Positions 1 to 9,118 of a stretch of DNA of 47,973 nucleotides are shown one piece after another (positions within the stretch are counted from its first letter, which is position 1; each line of letters begins with the position of its first letter). The notes under the pieces were generated by a model, which was not told where the DNA came from, did no database searches, and saw only the letters and a list, made by a program, of their open reading frames with translations. The stretch is taken from the NCBI GenBank assembly GCA_021815645.1, contig JAKBAB010000001.1, positions 1 through 47,973 on the forward strand. Reading direction: 5' to 3'. The translations under genes were made by a program, and so were the position numbers. The stretch comes from Actinomycetes bacterium (GTDB lineage Bacteria > Actinomycetota > Acidimicrobiia > Acidimicrobiales > RAAP-2).

Positions 1-374
1 CGCTCATGGGCGGGGCGGCGACGCGCGTGACCCTGTACGACGTTAGGGTACTGCCCCCGGACGTCGCGATGATCGACGACGCCCTAACTCACTCGCGCGT
101 AATCACGGTCGAAGACGGTACCCGTCACGGGGGGGCCGGAACTCTAATGGTCTCGGCGGTGCGCTCCACCGCGCAGAATTTGGCCCAACCCTTTCCGACT
201 ACGCGCATACTCGGGACCCCGAGGGCTTTCTTAGAGCACCACCGTCCCGACGCGCTACTCAGCGAACTCGGACTCGACCCCGAGGGCCTCGCGGCCGCCT
301 TCACCCGCCTACTGGCCGACGAACCGGAGTTTTCCCGCCCCGCCCCCGAAGCGCCCCGGGGTCACTACCTCTGA
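1..374 (+). CDS. dxs: 1-deoxy-D-xylulose-5-phosphate synthase, C-terminal fragment
   Basis: Only the last ~124 codons are present; the reading frame is open to the left edge, so the gene is cut by the window and the internal ATG at 6 is not its start. The visible part is the C-terminal transketolase domain of DXS, which condenses pyruvate and glyceraldehyde-3-phosphate to DXP in the non-mevalonate isoprenoid pathway. Recognisable segments are VITVEDGTRHGGAG (the family's VVTVEDG...GG block) and the terminal block containing GTPRAFLEHH and LGLDPEGLA. The thiamine-diphosphate and active-site domains lie outside the window. msrB follows on the same strand after a 34-nt gap. Confidence 0.88.
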   Translation, partial: LMGGAATRVTLYDVRVLPPDVAMIDDALTHSRVITVEDGTRHGGAGTLMVSAVRSTAQNLAQPFPTTRILGTPRAFLEHHRPDALLSELGLDPEGLAAAFTRLLADEPEFSRPAPEAPRGHYL

Positions 375-396
375 GCCCGATTAGGTGTCGAACCGA

Positions 397-402
397 TACA
401 GT
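397..402 (+). promoter_or_regulatory. -10 box TACAGT for leaderless msrB
   Basis: TACAGT lies exactly 6 nt before the ATG at 409, which would place the transcript start at the start codon. No Shine-Dalgarno sequence is visible. The same arrangement recurs at many genes in this window. It argues for ATG 409 over the upstream GTG at 385. Confidence 0.5.
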
Positions 403-408
403 GGCGCG

Positions 409-813
409 ATGGAACCAGAGATAGTCAAGTCGGACGAACAGTGGCGCGCGGAGCTCTCACCCGATCGCTACGCGGTATTGCGACGCGCCGCGACCGAAGC
501 TCCCTTTAGTGGTTCGCTCCTGCACGTCGACGGTGAGGGAGTCTTTCGTTGTGGTGGATGCGGCCAGCGGCTCTTCGCCAGTACCCACAAATTCGACTCC
601 GGCTGCGGGTGGCCGAGTTTCGACCAGTGCGAACCGGGAACCATCGTGGAACGAACCGATCGTTCTCTATTTCCCGAGCGGACCGAGATTCTATGCGCCC
701 GTTGTGGGGGCCACTTGGGCCACGTATTTAACGACGGACCTACGGCCACGGGGCTACGGTACTGCGTCAACTCGCTCGCCATCGACTTTGACGAGACGCC
801 CGAGCGAACTTAA
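409..813 (+). CDS. msrB: Peptide-methionine (R)-S-oxide reductase MsrB
   Basis: Cytosolic repair enzyme that reduces methionine-R-sulfoxide in proteins. The 134-residue product has the complete MsrB fold: two zinc CxxC pairs (C48/C51 in CGGC, C96/C99 in CARC), the GCGWPSF segment, and the catalytic cysteine C119 in RYCVNS. The length is typical of a stand-alone MsrB. An in-frame GTG at 385 would add eight residues, but family members begin near the ATG and a -10 box sits 6 nt upstream of it. The stop overlaps the stop of convergent ftsX by 4 nt. Its position after dxs looks incidental. Confidence 0.93.
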   Translation: MEPEIVKSDEQWRAELSPDRYAVLRRAATEAPFSGSLLHVDGEGVFRCGGCGQRLFASTHKFDSGCGWPSFDQCEPGTIVERTDRSLFPERTEILCARCGGHLGHVFNDGPTATGLRYCVNSLAIDFDETPERT

Positions 814-1664
814 ACGTCGAGGAATCGCCGGATCGCGATGGCCGATCCCACCGATCCGATTACCACACCGACCACGAGAACTACGACGTTCGTGCCCACC
901 AGGGCGGACGTATTGAGTTGGAATTCATTGTGCAACGGGTACCAGGTGTGCAGGGCGGTCACCGCGAGAATCGCCACGCCCGACCCCAGCAGGCCCTGAA
1001 TGAAGCCTTCGGTGATGTAGGGAACCCGAATAAACCAGTTCGTCGCCCCCACTAACTTCATAACCGAAACCTCTCGACGGCGGGCGAATATGGCCATACG
1101 AATCGTGTTGAGAATCAAAACGGTTGCCGAGAGCAGCAAGACCGCCGCCAGAATCAAAAAGACGATCTGCAAGATCCGAATCGCCCGATTCATCTGACGA
1201 ATCTGCTGTTCGGGGGCCGTGATTTGATAGACGCCCGGATCGTGGGCGAAGGTTGACTGAACGACGAAGGCGTCGGAGGGCACGGTGGGCACGCAGCGAA
1301 AAGACGAAGGCGTCGCGGCGACACTCAGGACCTGATACTCGTCGGGGGGAAGGAGAGACTTGGCTTCTCGGTAGTCCTGGGCCTGGGATCGATAGACGCA
1401 GCTCTTCACGATGGGCATGCCGGCCAGTTGGGTACTCACCCCAGTGATCTCGCTGCTCGAGGCTCCGGGCTGCATCCAAATCGTTACGCGCGTACCTTGT
1501 TGCCACTGGGCGGAAGCCTGCGCCGCACTTTGCTTCAGCAGCAGGGCCGAACCAACGAGGGACAACGAGACGGCCACGGTCAAAACCGCCGCGATAGTCA
1601 TCATGCGGTTTCGCCACAGATTGCTCAATGTCTCTTTGAAGGCGTAGCGAAAGTAGACCCGCAC
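810..1664 (-). CDS. ftsX: Cell division ABC transporter permease FtsX
   Basis: Inner-membrane partner of FtsE; FtsEX signals to periplasmic or extracellular peptidoglycan hydrolases during division. The 284 residues show a TM helix at ~21-43, an extracytoplasmic domain at ~44-160, and TM helices at ~163-187, ~217-238 and ~256-277, the usual FtsX topology. The extracytoplasmic domain carries two cysteines (C89, C124) that could form a disulfide. The GTG start overlaps the ftsE stop by 1 nt (TAGTG), so the two genes are translationally coupled. In mycobacteria FtsEX activates the coiled-coil NlpC/P60 enzyme RipC, and a similar protein is encoded at 45.2 kb. smpB, often found downstream in actinobacteria, is absent here. 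Confidence 0.93.
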   Translation of the reverse strand: MRVYFRYAFKETLSNLWRNRMMTIAAVLTVAVSLSLVGSALLLKQSAAQASAQWQQGTRVTIWMQPGASSSEITGVSTQLAGMPIVKSCVYRSQAQDYREAKSLLPPDEYQVLSVAATPSSFRCVPTVPSDAFVVQSTFAHDPGVYQITAPEQQIRQMNRAIRILQIVFLILAAVLLLSATVLILNTIRMAIFARRREVSVMKLVGATNWFIRVPYITEGFIQGLLGSGVAILAVTALHTWYPLHNEFQLNTSALVGTNVVVLVVGVVIGSVGSAIAIRRFLDV

Positions 1665-2362
1665 TAGATCGCCACCGCCTCGTCGATCCCGTAAACGCCG
1701 CGCACCTGGTCTCGAATCATTTCACCGTGGTCCAACTCAATAACGCGCCGACGCATGCGGTCCACCAGGGTCTTATCGTGGGTCGCCATCACGACCGTCG
1801 TACCGGTGCGATTGATTCTCTCCAGCAGCGCCATTATGGACTCGGAGTTCGCTGGATCGAGATTCCCGGTCGGCTCGTCGGCGAGAAGGATCAGCGGTCG
1901 GTTCACGAACGCCCGCGCCACGGCAACTCTCTGCTGCTCTCCCCCGGACAGTTCGTGGGGAAAGTTCTTCGCCTTGTCCGAGAGTCCCACTAACTCGAGA
2001 ATCTGGGGTACTTGGGAGTCGACCGTCGCGCGGGGGCGACCGATCACTTCGAGCGCGAAGGCGACGTTTTCGAAAACAGTCTTATTGGGTAGGAGGCGGA
2101 AGTCTTGGAAGACACAGCCAATGTTCCTTCGCAGGTAGGGCACTCGCCACTTAGGCAGTTCCCCAATATCGCGTCCCGCTTCGAGAATTCTTCCGTGGTC
2201 GGGGGCTTCCTCTCGCAGCAGGAGGCGAAGAAAAGTCGTCTTGCCCGAACCCGACGCTCCAACGAGAAAGACGAACTCGCCTTTTTCGATGTCGAGCGAC
2301 AGTCCCTTGAGCGCCGGAGTGCCGTTCTTGTACGTCTTCGAAACGTTCTCAAATCGAATCAC
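1664..2362 (-). CDS. ftsE: Cell division ATP-binding protein FtsE
   Basis: ABC ATPase that drives FtsX. The 232 residues carry Walker A (GASGSGKTT, ~35-43), the signature LSGGEQQR, Walker B (LILLADEP) and the D-loop/H-loop (GNLDP, VMATHD), as expected for FtsE. The GTG start at 2362 is preceded by a purine-rich ribosome site (GAGGGGGTGAACC). A 122-nt gap separates it from prfB upstream; it contains a TAGAAT hexamer at 2420-2425 (minus strand) that may be a -10 element, so ftsEX could have its own promoter besides read-through from secA-prfB. Confidence 0.95.
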   Translation of the reverse strand: MIRFENVSKTYKNGTPALKGLSLDIEKGEFVFLVGASGSGKTTFLRLLLREEAPDHGRILEAGRDIGELPKWRVPYLRRNIGCVFQDFRLLPNKTVFENVAFALEVIGRPRATVDSQVPQILELVGLSDKAKNFPHELSGGEQQRVAVARAFVNRPLILLADEPTGNLDPANSESIMALLERINRTGTTVVMATHDKTLVDRMRRRVIELDHGEMIRDQVRGVYGIDEAVAI

Positions 2363-2484
2363 GGTTCACCCCCTCGGGCTCATCTAACTTTGGGCGACGC
2401 GCGCTGAATCGCGAGAACATTCTACTTTGACCCCTCGGACGGTTGGGACCACGAAAGTGCGCAATATTCCCCTTCCGAAAACTT

Positions 2485-3627
2485 TTAACTCTGCGAGCGC
2501 TGTCGACGCAGCTCCGCCTCCATGAAACCATCTAGGTCGCCGTCCAACACCGCGTCTACGTTTCCGGACTCAAACTCACTACGGTGATCCTTGACCAACT
2601 GATACGGCGCCTGAACGTAACTGCGAATCTGGGAGCCCCACGCGTTGTCCGACCGCGAGCCACTGAGCGCGTCCATCTCGGCGCGACGCTCCTCTCGCGC
2701 TCGCTCGGCCAACTTAGCCTCAAGAATCTGAAGCGCCCGGGCCCGATTCTGATGTTGGGACCTCTCGTTTTGGCAACTCACGACGATTCCACTCGGCAGG
2801 TGCGTGACGCGAATCGCTGAGTCCGTCTTGTTAACGTGCTGGCCCCCAGCCCCCGACGACCTATAAGTGTCGATTCGCAGATCTTTGTCATCGATCTCGA
2901 CTTCACTCGCGTCGTCGGTGAGAAGTGGAGTGACGTCCAGGGAAGCGAAGCTGGTCTGACGGCGGGCCTGCGAGTCGAAGGGGCTCATGCGAACGAGTCG
3001 GTGAACCCCCCGTTCCGCGCTCAACCACCCGTACGCGAAGCGGCCCGTCACAATAAACGTCGCCGAGAGTAGGCCGGCCTCTTGACCCTCGGTGGCTTCA
3101 TCAATTTCCACGGTGAAACCACGTCGCTCGGCCCACCTCGAATACATCCGCAAGAGCATCTCCGTCCAGTCTTGCGCGTCGGTTCCTCCGGCGCCCGCGT
3201 GAAGCTCCACGATTGCGTCGTTCTCGTCGTAGGGTCCGTTTAACAGACTTTGAGTCTCGAGGGACGTGATATCACGATCGAGCGCGTCGACCGCGGCCAG
3301 GAACTCATCGAAACTCGTTCGATCGAACACTCCCGAAATAGAGTCGCGAACGAATTCGACCAAGACGGTGGCGTCGTCGAGGCTGCCGCGCAGTGCGTCA
3401 AATGCCTCGAGGTCGTTGTTCAGCCGGCCGAGTTCGGTCGTCACGCTTCGCGCGTGGTCTTGGTCGTCCCAGAGGTTGGGGTCAGCGACTACGGTCGAAA
3501 GCAGTTCGTGGCGAGCGCGCTGGGCGTCGATCTTTAAATAGTCGCGGGCCGCTTCCCATCGTCGCTCTAGTCCCTCCAGAATGGCGACGGCGTCTCGAAA
3601 AGCGTGCTCAACCTTAACGTCGACCAT
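2485..3627 (-). CDS. prfB: Peptide chain release factor 2
   Basis: RF2 releases nascent peptides at UGA and UAA codons. The 380-residue product shows the SPF anticodon-mimic tripeptide (residues 215-217) and the catalytic GGQ (261-263) within a typical RF-1 domain. The N-terminal coiled region matches RF2. The reading frame is continuous: there is no in-frame UGA near codon 25 and so no programmed +1 frameshift, unlike E. coli. The ATG start lies inside the 3' end of secA (14-nt overlap), suggesting coupled translation; no strong Shine-Dalgarno is visible. Gene order secA-prfB-ftsE-ftsX is common in Actinomycetota. Confidence 0.95.
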   Translation of the reverse strand: MVDVKVEHAFRDAVAILEGLERRWEAARDYLKIDAQRARHELLSTVVADPNLWDDQDHARSVTTELGRLNNDLEAFDALRGSLDDATVLVEFVRDSISGVFDRTSFDEFLAAVDALDRDITSLETQSLLNGPYDENDAIVELHAGAGGTDAQDWTEMLLRMYSRWAERRGFTVEIDEATEGQEAGLLSATFIVTGRFAYGWLSAERGVHRLVRMSPFDSQARRQTSFASLDVTPLLTDDASEVEIDDKDLRIDTYRSSGAGGQHVNKTDSAIRVTHLPSGIVVSCQNERSQHQNRARALQILEAKLAERAREERRAEMDALSGSRSDNAWGSQIRSYVQAPYQLVKDHRSEFESGNVDAVLDGDLDGFMEAELRRQRSQS

Positions 3628-6286
3628 GACACTGCTTAAACTTCCGCCCCGATTCGCACCAACAGGGATCGTTGCGCCCGAGTTTCTCTCGGGCCGCCGC
3701 CCCGCCAGCCGACGCGACGTGATCAGGCAGCTCAGCCGCGCCCGGAGCGATGGCTACGGCGTTAGTCATGGCCCCCTCGAGTCCCTCGTCAACGTCACTC
3801 TCCGGCGGCGCCGTCGCGGTCGCTTCAATGTGGGTGATGTAGCGAACGTAATCATCATCAACGGCCTCGAGCAAGTGCTCGAACATCAGGTACCCCTCTT
3901 TTTGCCACGCCGTTAGGGGGTCCTGCTGGGCGACTTGACGTAGGTGAATACCATCGCGCAGATAGTCCATATCCGAGAGGTGGTCACGCCACCGTTGATC
4001 GAGAATCTGTAGCATCACGTCGCGCTCAATTTCTTGGGCCGTTTCAAGCCCCCCGGGCAGATTTTCCGTTTTCTCTTCGTACTGCAACAGCGCTTCATCG
4101 ACCACGACCGCCGCAACGTCCTCAACGTCGTCGTACTCTTCGAGGTCGTCGGGAGTCAACTTCGTGGGGTAGTAAGACTGCAACGCCACTACGAGGGAGT
4201 TGAGGTCCCACTCCTCGGTGAAAACATCGCCTAAATGGGCGGTGACGACCGCCTCGAGCCTCGCCTCAATGAGGGCCACCGTAGTGTCGTGAATGTCCTC
4301 ACCATCGATGACCTGCTGGCGGCGCTCGTAGATTACCTTGCGCTGCTCGTTCATCACTTCGTCGTACTTAAGTACGTCCTTACGAATCTCGGCGTTTCGA
4401 GCCTCGACCGTGTTTTGAGCCCGTTCAATCGCCTTAGAGACCATCTTCGCTTCGATGGCCTCGTGTTCGGGCATCGCGCGGTCCATGACCCACGACACGG
4501 CTCCCGTTGCGAAAAGTCGCAACAGTTCGTCTTCGAGCGACAAGTAAAAACGACTCTCCCCCGGGTCGCCCTGACGGCCCGACCGCCCCCGCAGCTGATT
4601 GTCAATTCGTCGGGAATCGTGGCGTTCGGTGCCCAACACGTAAAGGCCGCCGGCGGCGCGAACGGCCTCCCCTTCGGTCCGGGTGATGGGTTGCCACTTG
4701 GCCAAAGCCTTTTCGAGCGCCCCCGCGTACTCTTCGCTCGCGGGCGTGAAGCCCTGTCCCGTCACGTCGCGAAGCGCCAGCCCCTCCGCATTGCCGCCGA
4801 GGATAACGTCGACGCCTCGGCCAGCCATGTTGGTCGCAACGGTGACCGCCCCGTACCGGCCGGCCTGCGCCACGATTTCGGCTTCGCGAAAGTGTTGTTT
4901 CGCGTTGAGGACCTCGTGCGAGATTCCGGCCTTAGCTAGTTCTCGCGAGAGCAACTCCGACTTCTCCACCGACGCGGTGCCGAGCAGAACGGGCTGGCCG
5001 CGTTCACCACGTTCCTTGACGTCGTCGACGATGGCGCGAAACTTCGCCGACTCGGTCTTGTATATGAGGTCGGGCTGGTCGTCGCGGCGCGCCGGTTGAT
5101 TGGTCGGAATGGGCACCACCGACAAGGCGTAGGTATTACCAAACTCGGCCGCTTCGGTTTCGGCCGTACCCGTCATACCCGCGAGCTTCTCGTAAAGGCG
5201 GAAGTAGTTCTGAAGGGTAACCGTGGCCCACGTGTGGTTTTCCTCTTGAATGCGAACCCGCTCTTTGGCCTCGACGGCCTGGTGCAATCCGTCGCTCCAG
5301 CGACGACCATCGAGGGTGCGACCGGTGAACTCGTCGACAATCTTCACCTCTCCCCCGTCGACGAGGTAGTCCTTGTCTCGGTGAAATAGTTCCTTAGCGC
5401 GAAGCGCTTGACCAAGCTGGTGCACGTAGTTCGTGGCCACCGCGTCGTAGAGGTTAGTAACGCCGAGCTGGCGTTCGACCTTTTCAATTCCCGACTCCGT
5501 CGGCACGACCGTCTTCTTCTCTTCATCGACTTCGTAGTCGGCGTCGCGCGTTAAGGTGCGCGCGATAGAGGCGAACTGGTAGTACAACTTGGTCACGTCG
5601 GCCGCGGGACCCGAGATGATCAACGGGGTGCGCGCTTCGTCGATCAAAATAGAGTCAACTTCGTCAACTATGGCGTAGTGGTGACCACGCTGAACCATGT
5701 GTTCACGTCGACGGGCCATGTTGTCGCGCAGATAGTCAAACCCGAATTCGGTGTTCGTTCCGTAGGTAACGTCCGCGGCGTACGCGGCTCGTTTTTCATC
5801 GAAATCTGGTAGATCGGGACCGACTCGCCCGACGCTCAGCCCTAGGAATCGGTGCAGGGCCCCCATCCAGTTCGCGTCTCGAGTCGCGAGGTAGTCGTTG
5901 ACCGTGACGACGTGCACGCCTTCGCCCGCAATCGCGTTGAGGTACACCGGCAGGGTGGACACTAGCGTCTTTCCCTCACCGGTCTTCATTTCGGCAATCC
6001 ACCCGAAGTGCAGCGCCATCCCCCCCATGAGTTGCACGTCGTAGTGTCGCTGACCTAGGACCCTCGTAGCCGCCTCGCGTACGACGGCGAAAGCCTCAAT
6101 CAATAGGTCGTCCAGGGTCTCACCTTCGCGGTAGCGCGCCCGAAAAACGTCAGTCATAGCGGCGAGTTCACCGTCGCTGAGCGCCGCCATCTCCTCGGCC
6201 CGATCATTTATCGGTCCCACCAGGCTCGCGAGCTCTCGAACGCGCTTTCCCTCGCCGGCCTTGAGAATCTTCTGAAATACGCTCAT
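3614..6286 (-). CDS. secA: Preprotein translocase ATPase SecA
   Basis: Motor ATPase that pushes unfolded preproteins through SecYEG. The ~890-residue protein has Walker A (MKTGEGKT), the DEAD-type box DEVDSILIDEARTPL, helicase motifs (NMAGRGVD; LRGRSGRQGDPG) and a C-terminal SEC-C zinc motif (CWCESG...QCH) adjoining the stop. I prefer ATG 6286, giving MSVFQKILKAGEGK as in homologues, over the in-frame GTG at 6298, because that GTG lies within a TAGGGT hexamer (6298-6303) that may be its -10 box. About 290 nt of apparently non-coding DNA separate it from the glycosyltransferase upstream. It overlaps prfB by 14 nt. Confidence 0.96.
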   Translation of the reverse strand: MSVFQKILKAGEGKRVRELASLVGPINDRAEEMAALSDGELAAMTDVFRARYREGETLDDLLIEAFAVVREAATRVLGQRHYDVQLMGGMALHFGWIAEMKTGEGKTLVSTLPVYLNAIAGEGVHVVTVNDYLATRDANWMGALHRFLGLSVGRVGPDLPDFDEKRAAYAADVTYGTNTEFGFDYLRDNMARRREHMVQRGHHYAIVDEVDSILIDEARTPLIISGPAADVTKLYYQFASIARTLTRDADYEVDEEKKTVVPTESGIEKVERQLGVTNLYDAVATNYVHQLGQALRAKELFHRDKDYLVDGGEVKIVDEFTGRTLDGRRWSDGLHQAVEAKERVRIQEENHTWATVTLQNYFRLYEKLAGMTGTAETEAAEFGNTYALSVVPIPTNQPARRDDQPDLIYKTESAKFRAIVDDVKERGERGQPVLLGTASVEKSELLSRELAKAGISHEVLNAKQHFREAEIVAQAGRYGAVTVATNMAGRGVDVILGGNAEGLALRDVTGQGFTPASEEYAGALEKALAKWQPITRTEGEAVRAAGGLYVLGTERHDSRRIDNQLRGRSGRQGDPGESRFYLSLEDELLRLFATGAVSWVMDRAMPEHEAIEAKMVSKAIERAQNTVEARNAEIRKDVLKYDEVMNEQRKVIYERRQQVIDGEDIHDTTVALIEARLEAVVTAHLGDVFTEEWDLNSLVVALQSYYPTKLTPDDLEEYDDVEDVAAVVVDEALLQYEEKTENLPGGLETAQEIERDVMLQILDQRWRDHLSDMDYLRDGIHLRQVAQQDPLTAWQKEGYLMFEHLLEAVDDDYVRYITHIEATATAPPESDVDEGLEGAMTNAVAIAPGAAELPDHVASAGGAAAREKLGRNDPCWCESGRKFKQCHGRR

Positions 6287-6442
6287 ATCGGCTTTCACCC
6301 TACCGGTCGCAAGGAAACTCTCGTAGGGCTACGAGCGCTGACCTGGTCTTTGACCCCACACCGGCCTGCGGCGGTGTCCGTGCGCACCGGGGCAACTTAC
6401 GCTCTCCCGCGGCGTCTGCGCACACTTCACCGGCTCCCTCAG

Positions 6443-6457
6443 CGACCACTCTGGTCG
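6443..6457. other. Short hairpin in the secA upstream gap
   Basis: CGACCACTCTGGTCG is a perfect 6-bp stem with a 3-nt loop, within the ~290-nt gap (6287-6577) between the glycosyltransferase stop and secA. On the minus strand it lies ~120 nt after the glycosyltransferase stop, so it might be a weak terminator or part of the secA leader. No U-tract follows on the minus strand. I see no convincing gene in the rest of this gap; the 63-codon minus-strand ORF there has no recognisable family. Confidence 0.25.
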
Positions 6458-6577
6458 TTTCGGGGCAGGACTTACTTCTAAACCGCGCCATGCTCAGCGT
6501 CGTTGAGACGCCTTACGTGGGTCGTTTCGCCCGCGACTGGCATCGACTTGCAACCACAGACCACTCGCAGCCCCCCG

Positions 6578-7414
6578 TTAGTCTACCCGGCGAGGGTGCG
6601 CGAGCGTGCTCGCTACGAGGCGCACGGCGAGTACCAGCACCGCCACTGGCGCGAGTGCGCGGCGAAATCCGCGCGCCGTGTGCCACTCGAAGCGCAGGGC
6701 ACTGGTGTGGTGAGCCACCCGCATGGAACGCGGTGCGAGGGCCCGAGACACTCCCTCGTCGTGGGTCACGACGGCCTCGTCGACGTAGGCCACTTCGTAG
6801 CCGAGTTGACGTAACTCCCAGCACAGGGCCATGTCTTCGGCGAACATGAAATATCGTTCGTCGAAGCCACCGGCGCGCTCAAACGCAATACGACGTACTA
6901 CGAAAAAGGCCCCCGATACCCAGTCGGGTGATCCGTCGGGATGGGGCGACCGGTACCGTCGGGTGGCCGGATTCTGGGGCCACCAAGGTGCGGCGAGAGC
7001 GTGCAGCCCGGCTAGCCACACGTTGGGAAAGACTCTCGCCGACGGGTAGGTAGATCCGTCTCGGCTCAGTATTCGCGGTCCGGCCAACGCCACGGACGGG
7101 TGGCCCTCCAGGTACCGCACCAGTTCGCCCACGGCGCCGTCGTGCACAACGACGTCGGGGTTCGATACTAGGAGGTACGTACTGGACGGGGCCCAGGCCA
7201 CGCCGCGATTCACTCCCCCCCCGTAACCGAGATTAACCCCCGGCGACACGACGCGCGCTCCCGCGGCCCGCGCCGCTGGGGGAACGGATCCGGGCTCTCC
7301 GTTCTCAACCACTACGACGACGCTTACGCCGTTGGCCCGCAACGACTCTACGCAACGCGTTAGCACCTCCCCCGCGTGGTAGTCCACCACTACGGCGACG
7401 AGGTCTTCGCTCAT
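6578..7414 (-). CDS. Family 2 glycosyltransferase, rhamnosyltransferase-like
   Basis: Probable transferase of a sugar (likely rhamnose) onto a cell-envelope glycan. The 278-residue product opens with the GT2 Rossmann-like strand (VAVVVDYHAG), contains the nucleotide-sugar region NLGYGGGVNRG and NPDVVV, and the acceptor-side motif FDERYFMFAEDMALCWELRQ seen in WbbL/RgpF-like rhamnosyltransferases. A hydrophobic C-terminal stretch (~255-272) may contact the membrane. The ATG at 7414 overlaps the rmlD stop (TGATG), fixing the start; the longer frame to 7459 is not used. Its coupling to rmlD, which makes dTDP-rhamnose, supports rhamnose as donor, but the exact glycan is unknown. Confidence 0.85.
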   Translation of the reverse strand: MSEDLVAVVVDYHAGEVLTRCVESLRANGVSVVVVVENGEPGSVPPAARAAGARVVSPGVNLGYGGGVNRGVAWAPSSTYLLVSNPDVVVHDGAVGELVRYLEGHPSVALAGPRILSRDGSTYPSARVFPNVWLAGLHALAAPWWPQNPATRRYRSPHPDGSPDWVSGAFFVVRRIAFERAGGFDERYFMFAEDMALCWELRQLGYEVAYVDEAVVTHDEGVSRALAPRSMRVAHHTSALRFEWHTARGFRRALAPVAVLVLAVRLVASTLAHPRRVD

Positions 7415-8319
7415 CACCGGTAGCGCTCGTTGATAAGTCGGGCGACGGCGTCGCGCCACGGGCCAAGTGGGGAAAACGACTGAGCAAACTTGCTCGTATT
7501 GAGGTCACTTCGTTGCGGGCGTTGCGCGAGCGGCGGCGGCACCAGTTCTCCGGTCGAGACCGCCGTGGCGAAGTCGTCGCCGCGCCCCAGGAGTTGTCCC
7601 ACGTACGTGGCGACGTCGAACCAGGTGGTGTCGCCGGAGTTTGCGATGTGCCAACACCCACCGGGCCGCTCTCGGGCGAGCGTCACGAGGCATCGCGCGA
7701 GGTCACTCGCCGCACTGACGGTACCGCGCTGGTCGTTTACGAATCTAACGACGCCGCCCGAGCGCGCTCTCTCGGCGATGAGGTGCACAACGCTGGTTCC
7801 ACGTACCCCCATGACCCACGAGGTTCGCACCACCGTATCGTCGGGCGAGCAAAGTTGTTCCCCCGCCCATTTGGACGCACCGTAGACGTTCAGTGGATCG
7901 GCCAAGTCATCTTCTACGTAAGCGTCACCTTTCTGTCCGTTAAAGACGTAGTCGGTCGATACGGTTACCAAGTGCGCTCCCACCGACGCCGCCGCGCGCG
8001 ACAAAGAGCCCGTCGCCGTGCCGTTAACTAAGTAGCACCGCTCGCGTTCTTCCTCCGCTCGCTCCACCGCCGTATAGGCGGCCAAGTTCACCACGACTTG
8101 CGGTCGCGACGCCCGCAAGAACTTCATCACCTGGTGGTCGTCGGTCACGTCGAGGTCGTTACGGTTCGCCGCGACGACGTCAAACTCTCCCTCGCGGACC
8201 GGGCGACCGTCGGGCTGAAACGACGGGTCGCCGCCGTGAATCGTGCGTCCCAACAGTGCGTCGACGAGGTCGACTCCCACCTGGCCGTTCGCCCCCGTCA
8301 CCACCACGCGCGTACTCAC
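7414..8319 (-). CDS. rmlD: dTDP-4-dehydrorhamnose reductase
   Basis: Catalyses the last step of dTDP-L-rhamnose synthesis using NAD(P)H. The 301-residue short-chain dehydrogenase has the nucleotide-binding GANGQVG near the N-terminus, the TDYVFNG block and the catalytic YGASK (Tyr-xxx-Lys), followed by the RTSWVMG segment typical of RmlD. The GTG at 8319 overlaps the birA stop by 4 nt (GTGA) and follows a purine-rich ribosome site (GGGGAGGGG). Upstream in-frame codons merely run through birA and are rejected. It sits between birA and a rhamnosyltransferase-like gene in one tight operon; rmlA, B and C are not in the window. Confidence 0.92.
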   Translation of the reverse strand: MSTRVVVTGANGQVGVDLVDALLGRTIHGGDPSFQPDGRPVREGEFDVVAANRNDLDVTDDHQVMKFLRASRPQVVVNLAAYTAVERAEEERERCYLVNGTATGSLSRAAASVGAHLVTVSTDYVFNGQKGDAYVEDDLADPLNVYGASKWAGEQLCSPDDTVVRTSWVMGVRGTSVVHLIAERARSGGVVRFVNDQRGTVSAASDLARCLVTLARERPGGCWHIANSGDTTWFDVATYVGQLLGRGDDFATAVSTGELVPPPLAQRPQRSDLNTSKFAQSFSPLGPWRDAVARLINERYR

Positions 8320-9065
8320 CTCGACCCCTCCCCCTCGGACCGAAGGTGTATTACGTCGCCCACGGCGAAAGCTCGAACGTCTCCCTCGACTTCTACGAGC
8401 AGCCGGCCAAGGTCGTCGACGCCGCGCGCGTTCCCCACGGCGACGTCGTGAATCCCCTCTACCCGTACCCGGCGCCCGATCGTCGCCAGGGCCGTTCGGT
8501 ACTGCGTCCGGAGCTCCTCGCGGCCGGCGGCGTCGTCGATGAGCGGACGGCGCCCTTCGAGTTCTTCCAGCACCAGGTCGAGCAACGCGCGTGGCGCGAC
8601 CGTCAGTCCACTTTCGGCGAGGACGCTCGTCGCGTCGACTGCCATCGGGTGGGCGGTCAGGTTTACCCCCAACCCCACCACGACCGCGGACCGGCGGGGC
8701 GCGGTCACCAGCTCCGCCAGAACGCCCGCGAGTTTCTTCCCCCCCGCAATGAGGTCGTTGGGCCACTTCAGGTCCGGGCGCACGCCACAGAGGCGAACCA
8801 GGGCGGCGCGAACGCTGAGGGCCGTGGCGACCACGACCAACTGGAGGTCCACCGCCTCTACGGCGGGACGCAACAGGATCGAACACAGGAGCGACGTACG
8901 GGGCGGGGACGACCAGACCCGATCCCGCCGACCCCGACCCGCGCTCTGAAAATCGCTATAGACCACGAGTCCCTCGTCCACGTCGTCGTCGGCGCGCGCG
9001 AGGAGGTAGGTGTTGGTCGAGTCAACCTCACGTAAGTGTTCGACGCGCCAAATTAGTGAGCCCAC
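8316..9065 (-). CDS. birA: Biotin--[acetyl-CoA-carboxylase] ligase BirA (class I)
   Basis: Activates biotin as biotinyl-AMP and attaches it to the BCCP lysine of carboxylases. The ~249-residue protein has the biotin/ATP site block SAGRGRRDRVW, KWPNDL and GKKLAGVL, then a C-terminal domain. There is no N-terminal helix-turn-helix, so it is a class I ligase that does not act as a repressor. A TAATGT box at 9072-9077 lies exactly 6 nt before GTG 9065, which is why I prefer this start over the TTG at 9071. It is divergent from the biotin carboxylase gene at 9129, its likely substrate protein. Confidence 0.93.
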   Translation of the reverse strand: MGSLIWRVEHLREVDSTNTYLLARADDDVDEGLVVYSDFQSAGRGRRDRVWSSPPRTSLLCSILLRPAVEAVDLQLVVVATALSVRAALVRLCGVRPDLKWPNDLIAGGKKLAGVLAELVTAPRRSAVVVGLGVNLTAHPMAVDATSVLAESGLTVAPRALLDLVLEELEGRRPLIDDAAGREELRTQYRTALATIGRRVRVEGIHDVAVGNARGVDDLGRLLVEVEGDVRAFAVGDVIHLRSEGEGSR

Positions 9066-9071
9066 GAACAA

Positions 9072-9077
9072 ACATTA
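9072..9077 (-). promoter_or_regulatory. -10 box TAATGT for leaderless birA
   Basis: On the minus strand TAATGT is followed by TTGTTC and then GTG (9065). The 6-nt spacing matches the other leaderless starts here. No clear -35 hexamer is visible. Confidence 0.5.
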
Positions 9078-9118
9078 GGGTTTTGACGGGGAGTGCTAGA
9101 AAATGTCAGGTCCCTAAC

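Noticed and set aside
3540..3627. Programmed +1 frameshift in prfB
   Set aside because: The RF2 frame is continuous from ATG 3627 through GGQ with no internal UGA.
8320..8886. In-frame N-terminal extension of rmlD (to 490 codons)
   Set aside because: It runs through birA in another frame, is arginine-rich and unlike any family, and the RmlD fold starts at GTG 8319 within a GTGA overlap and after a ribosome site.
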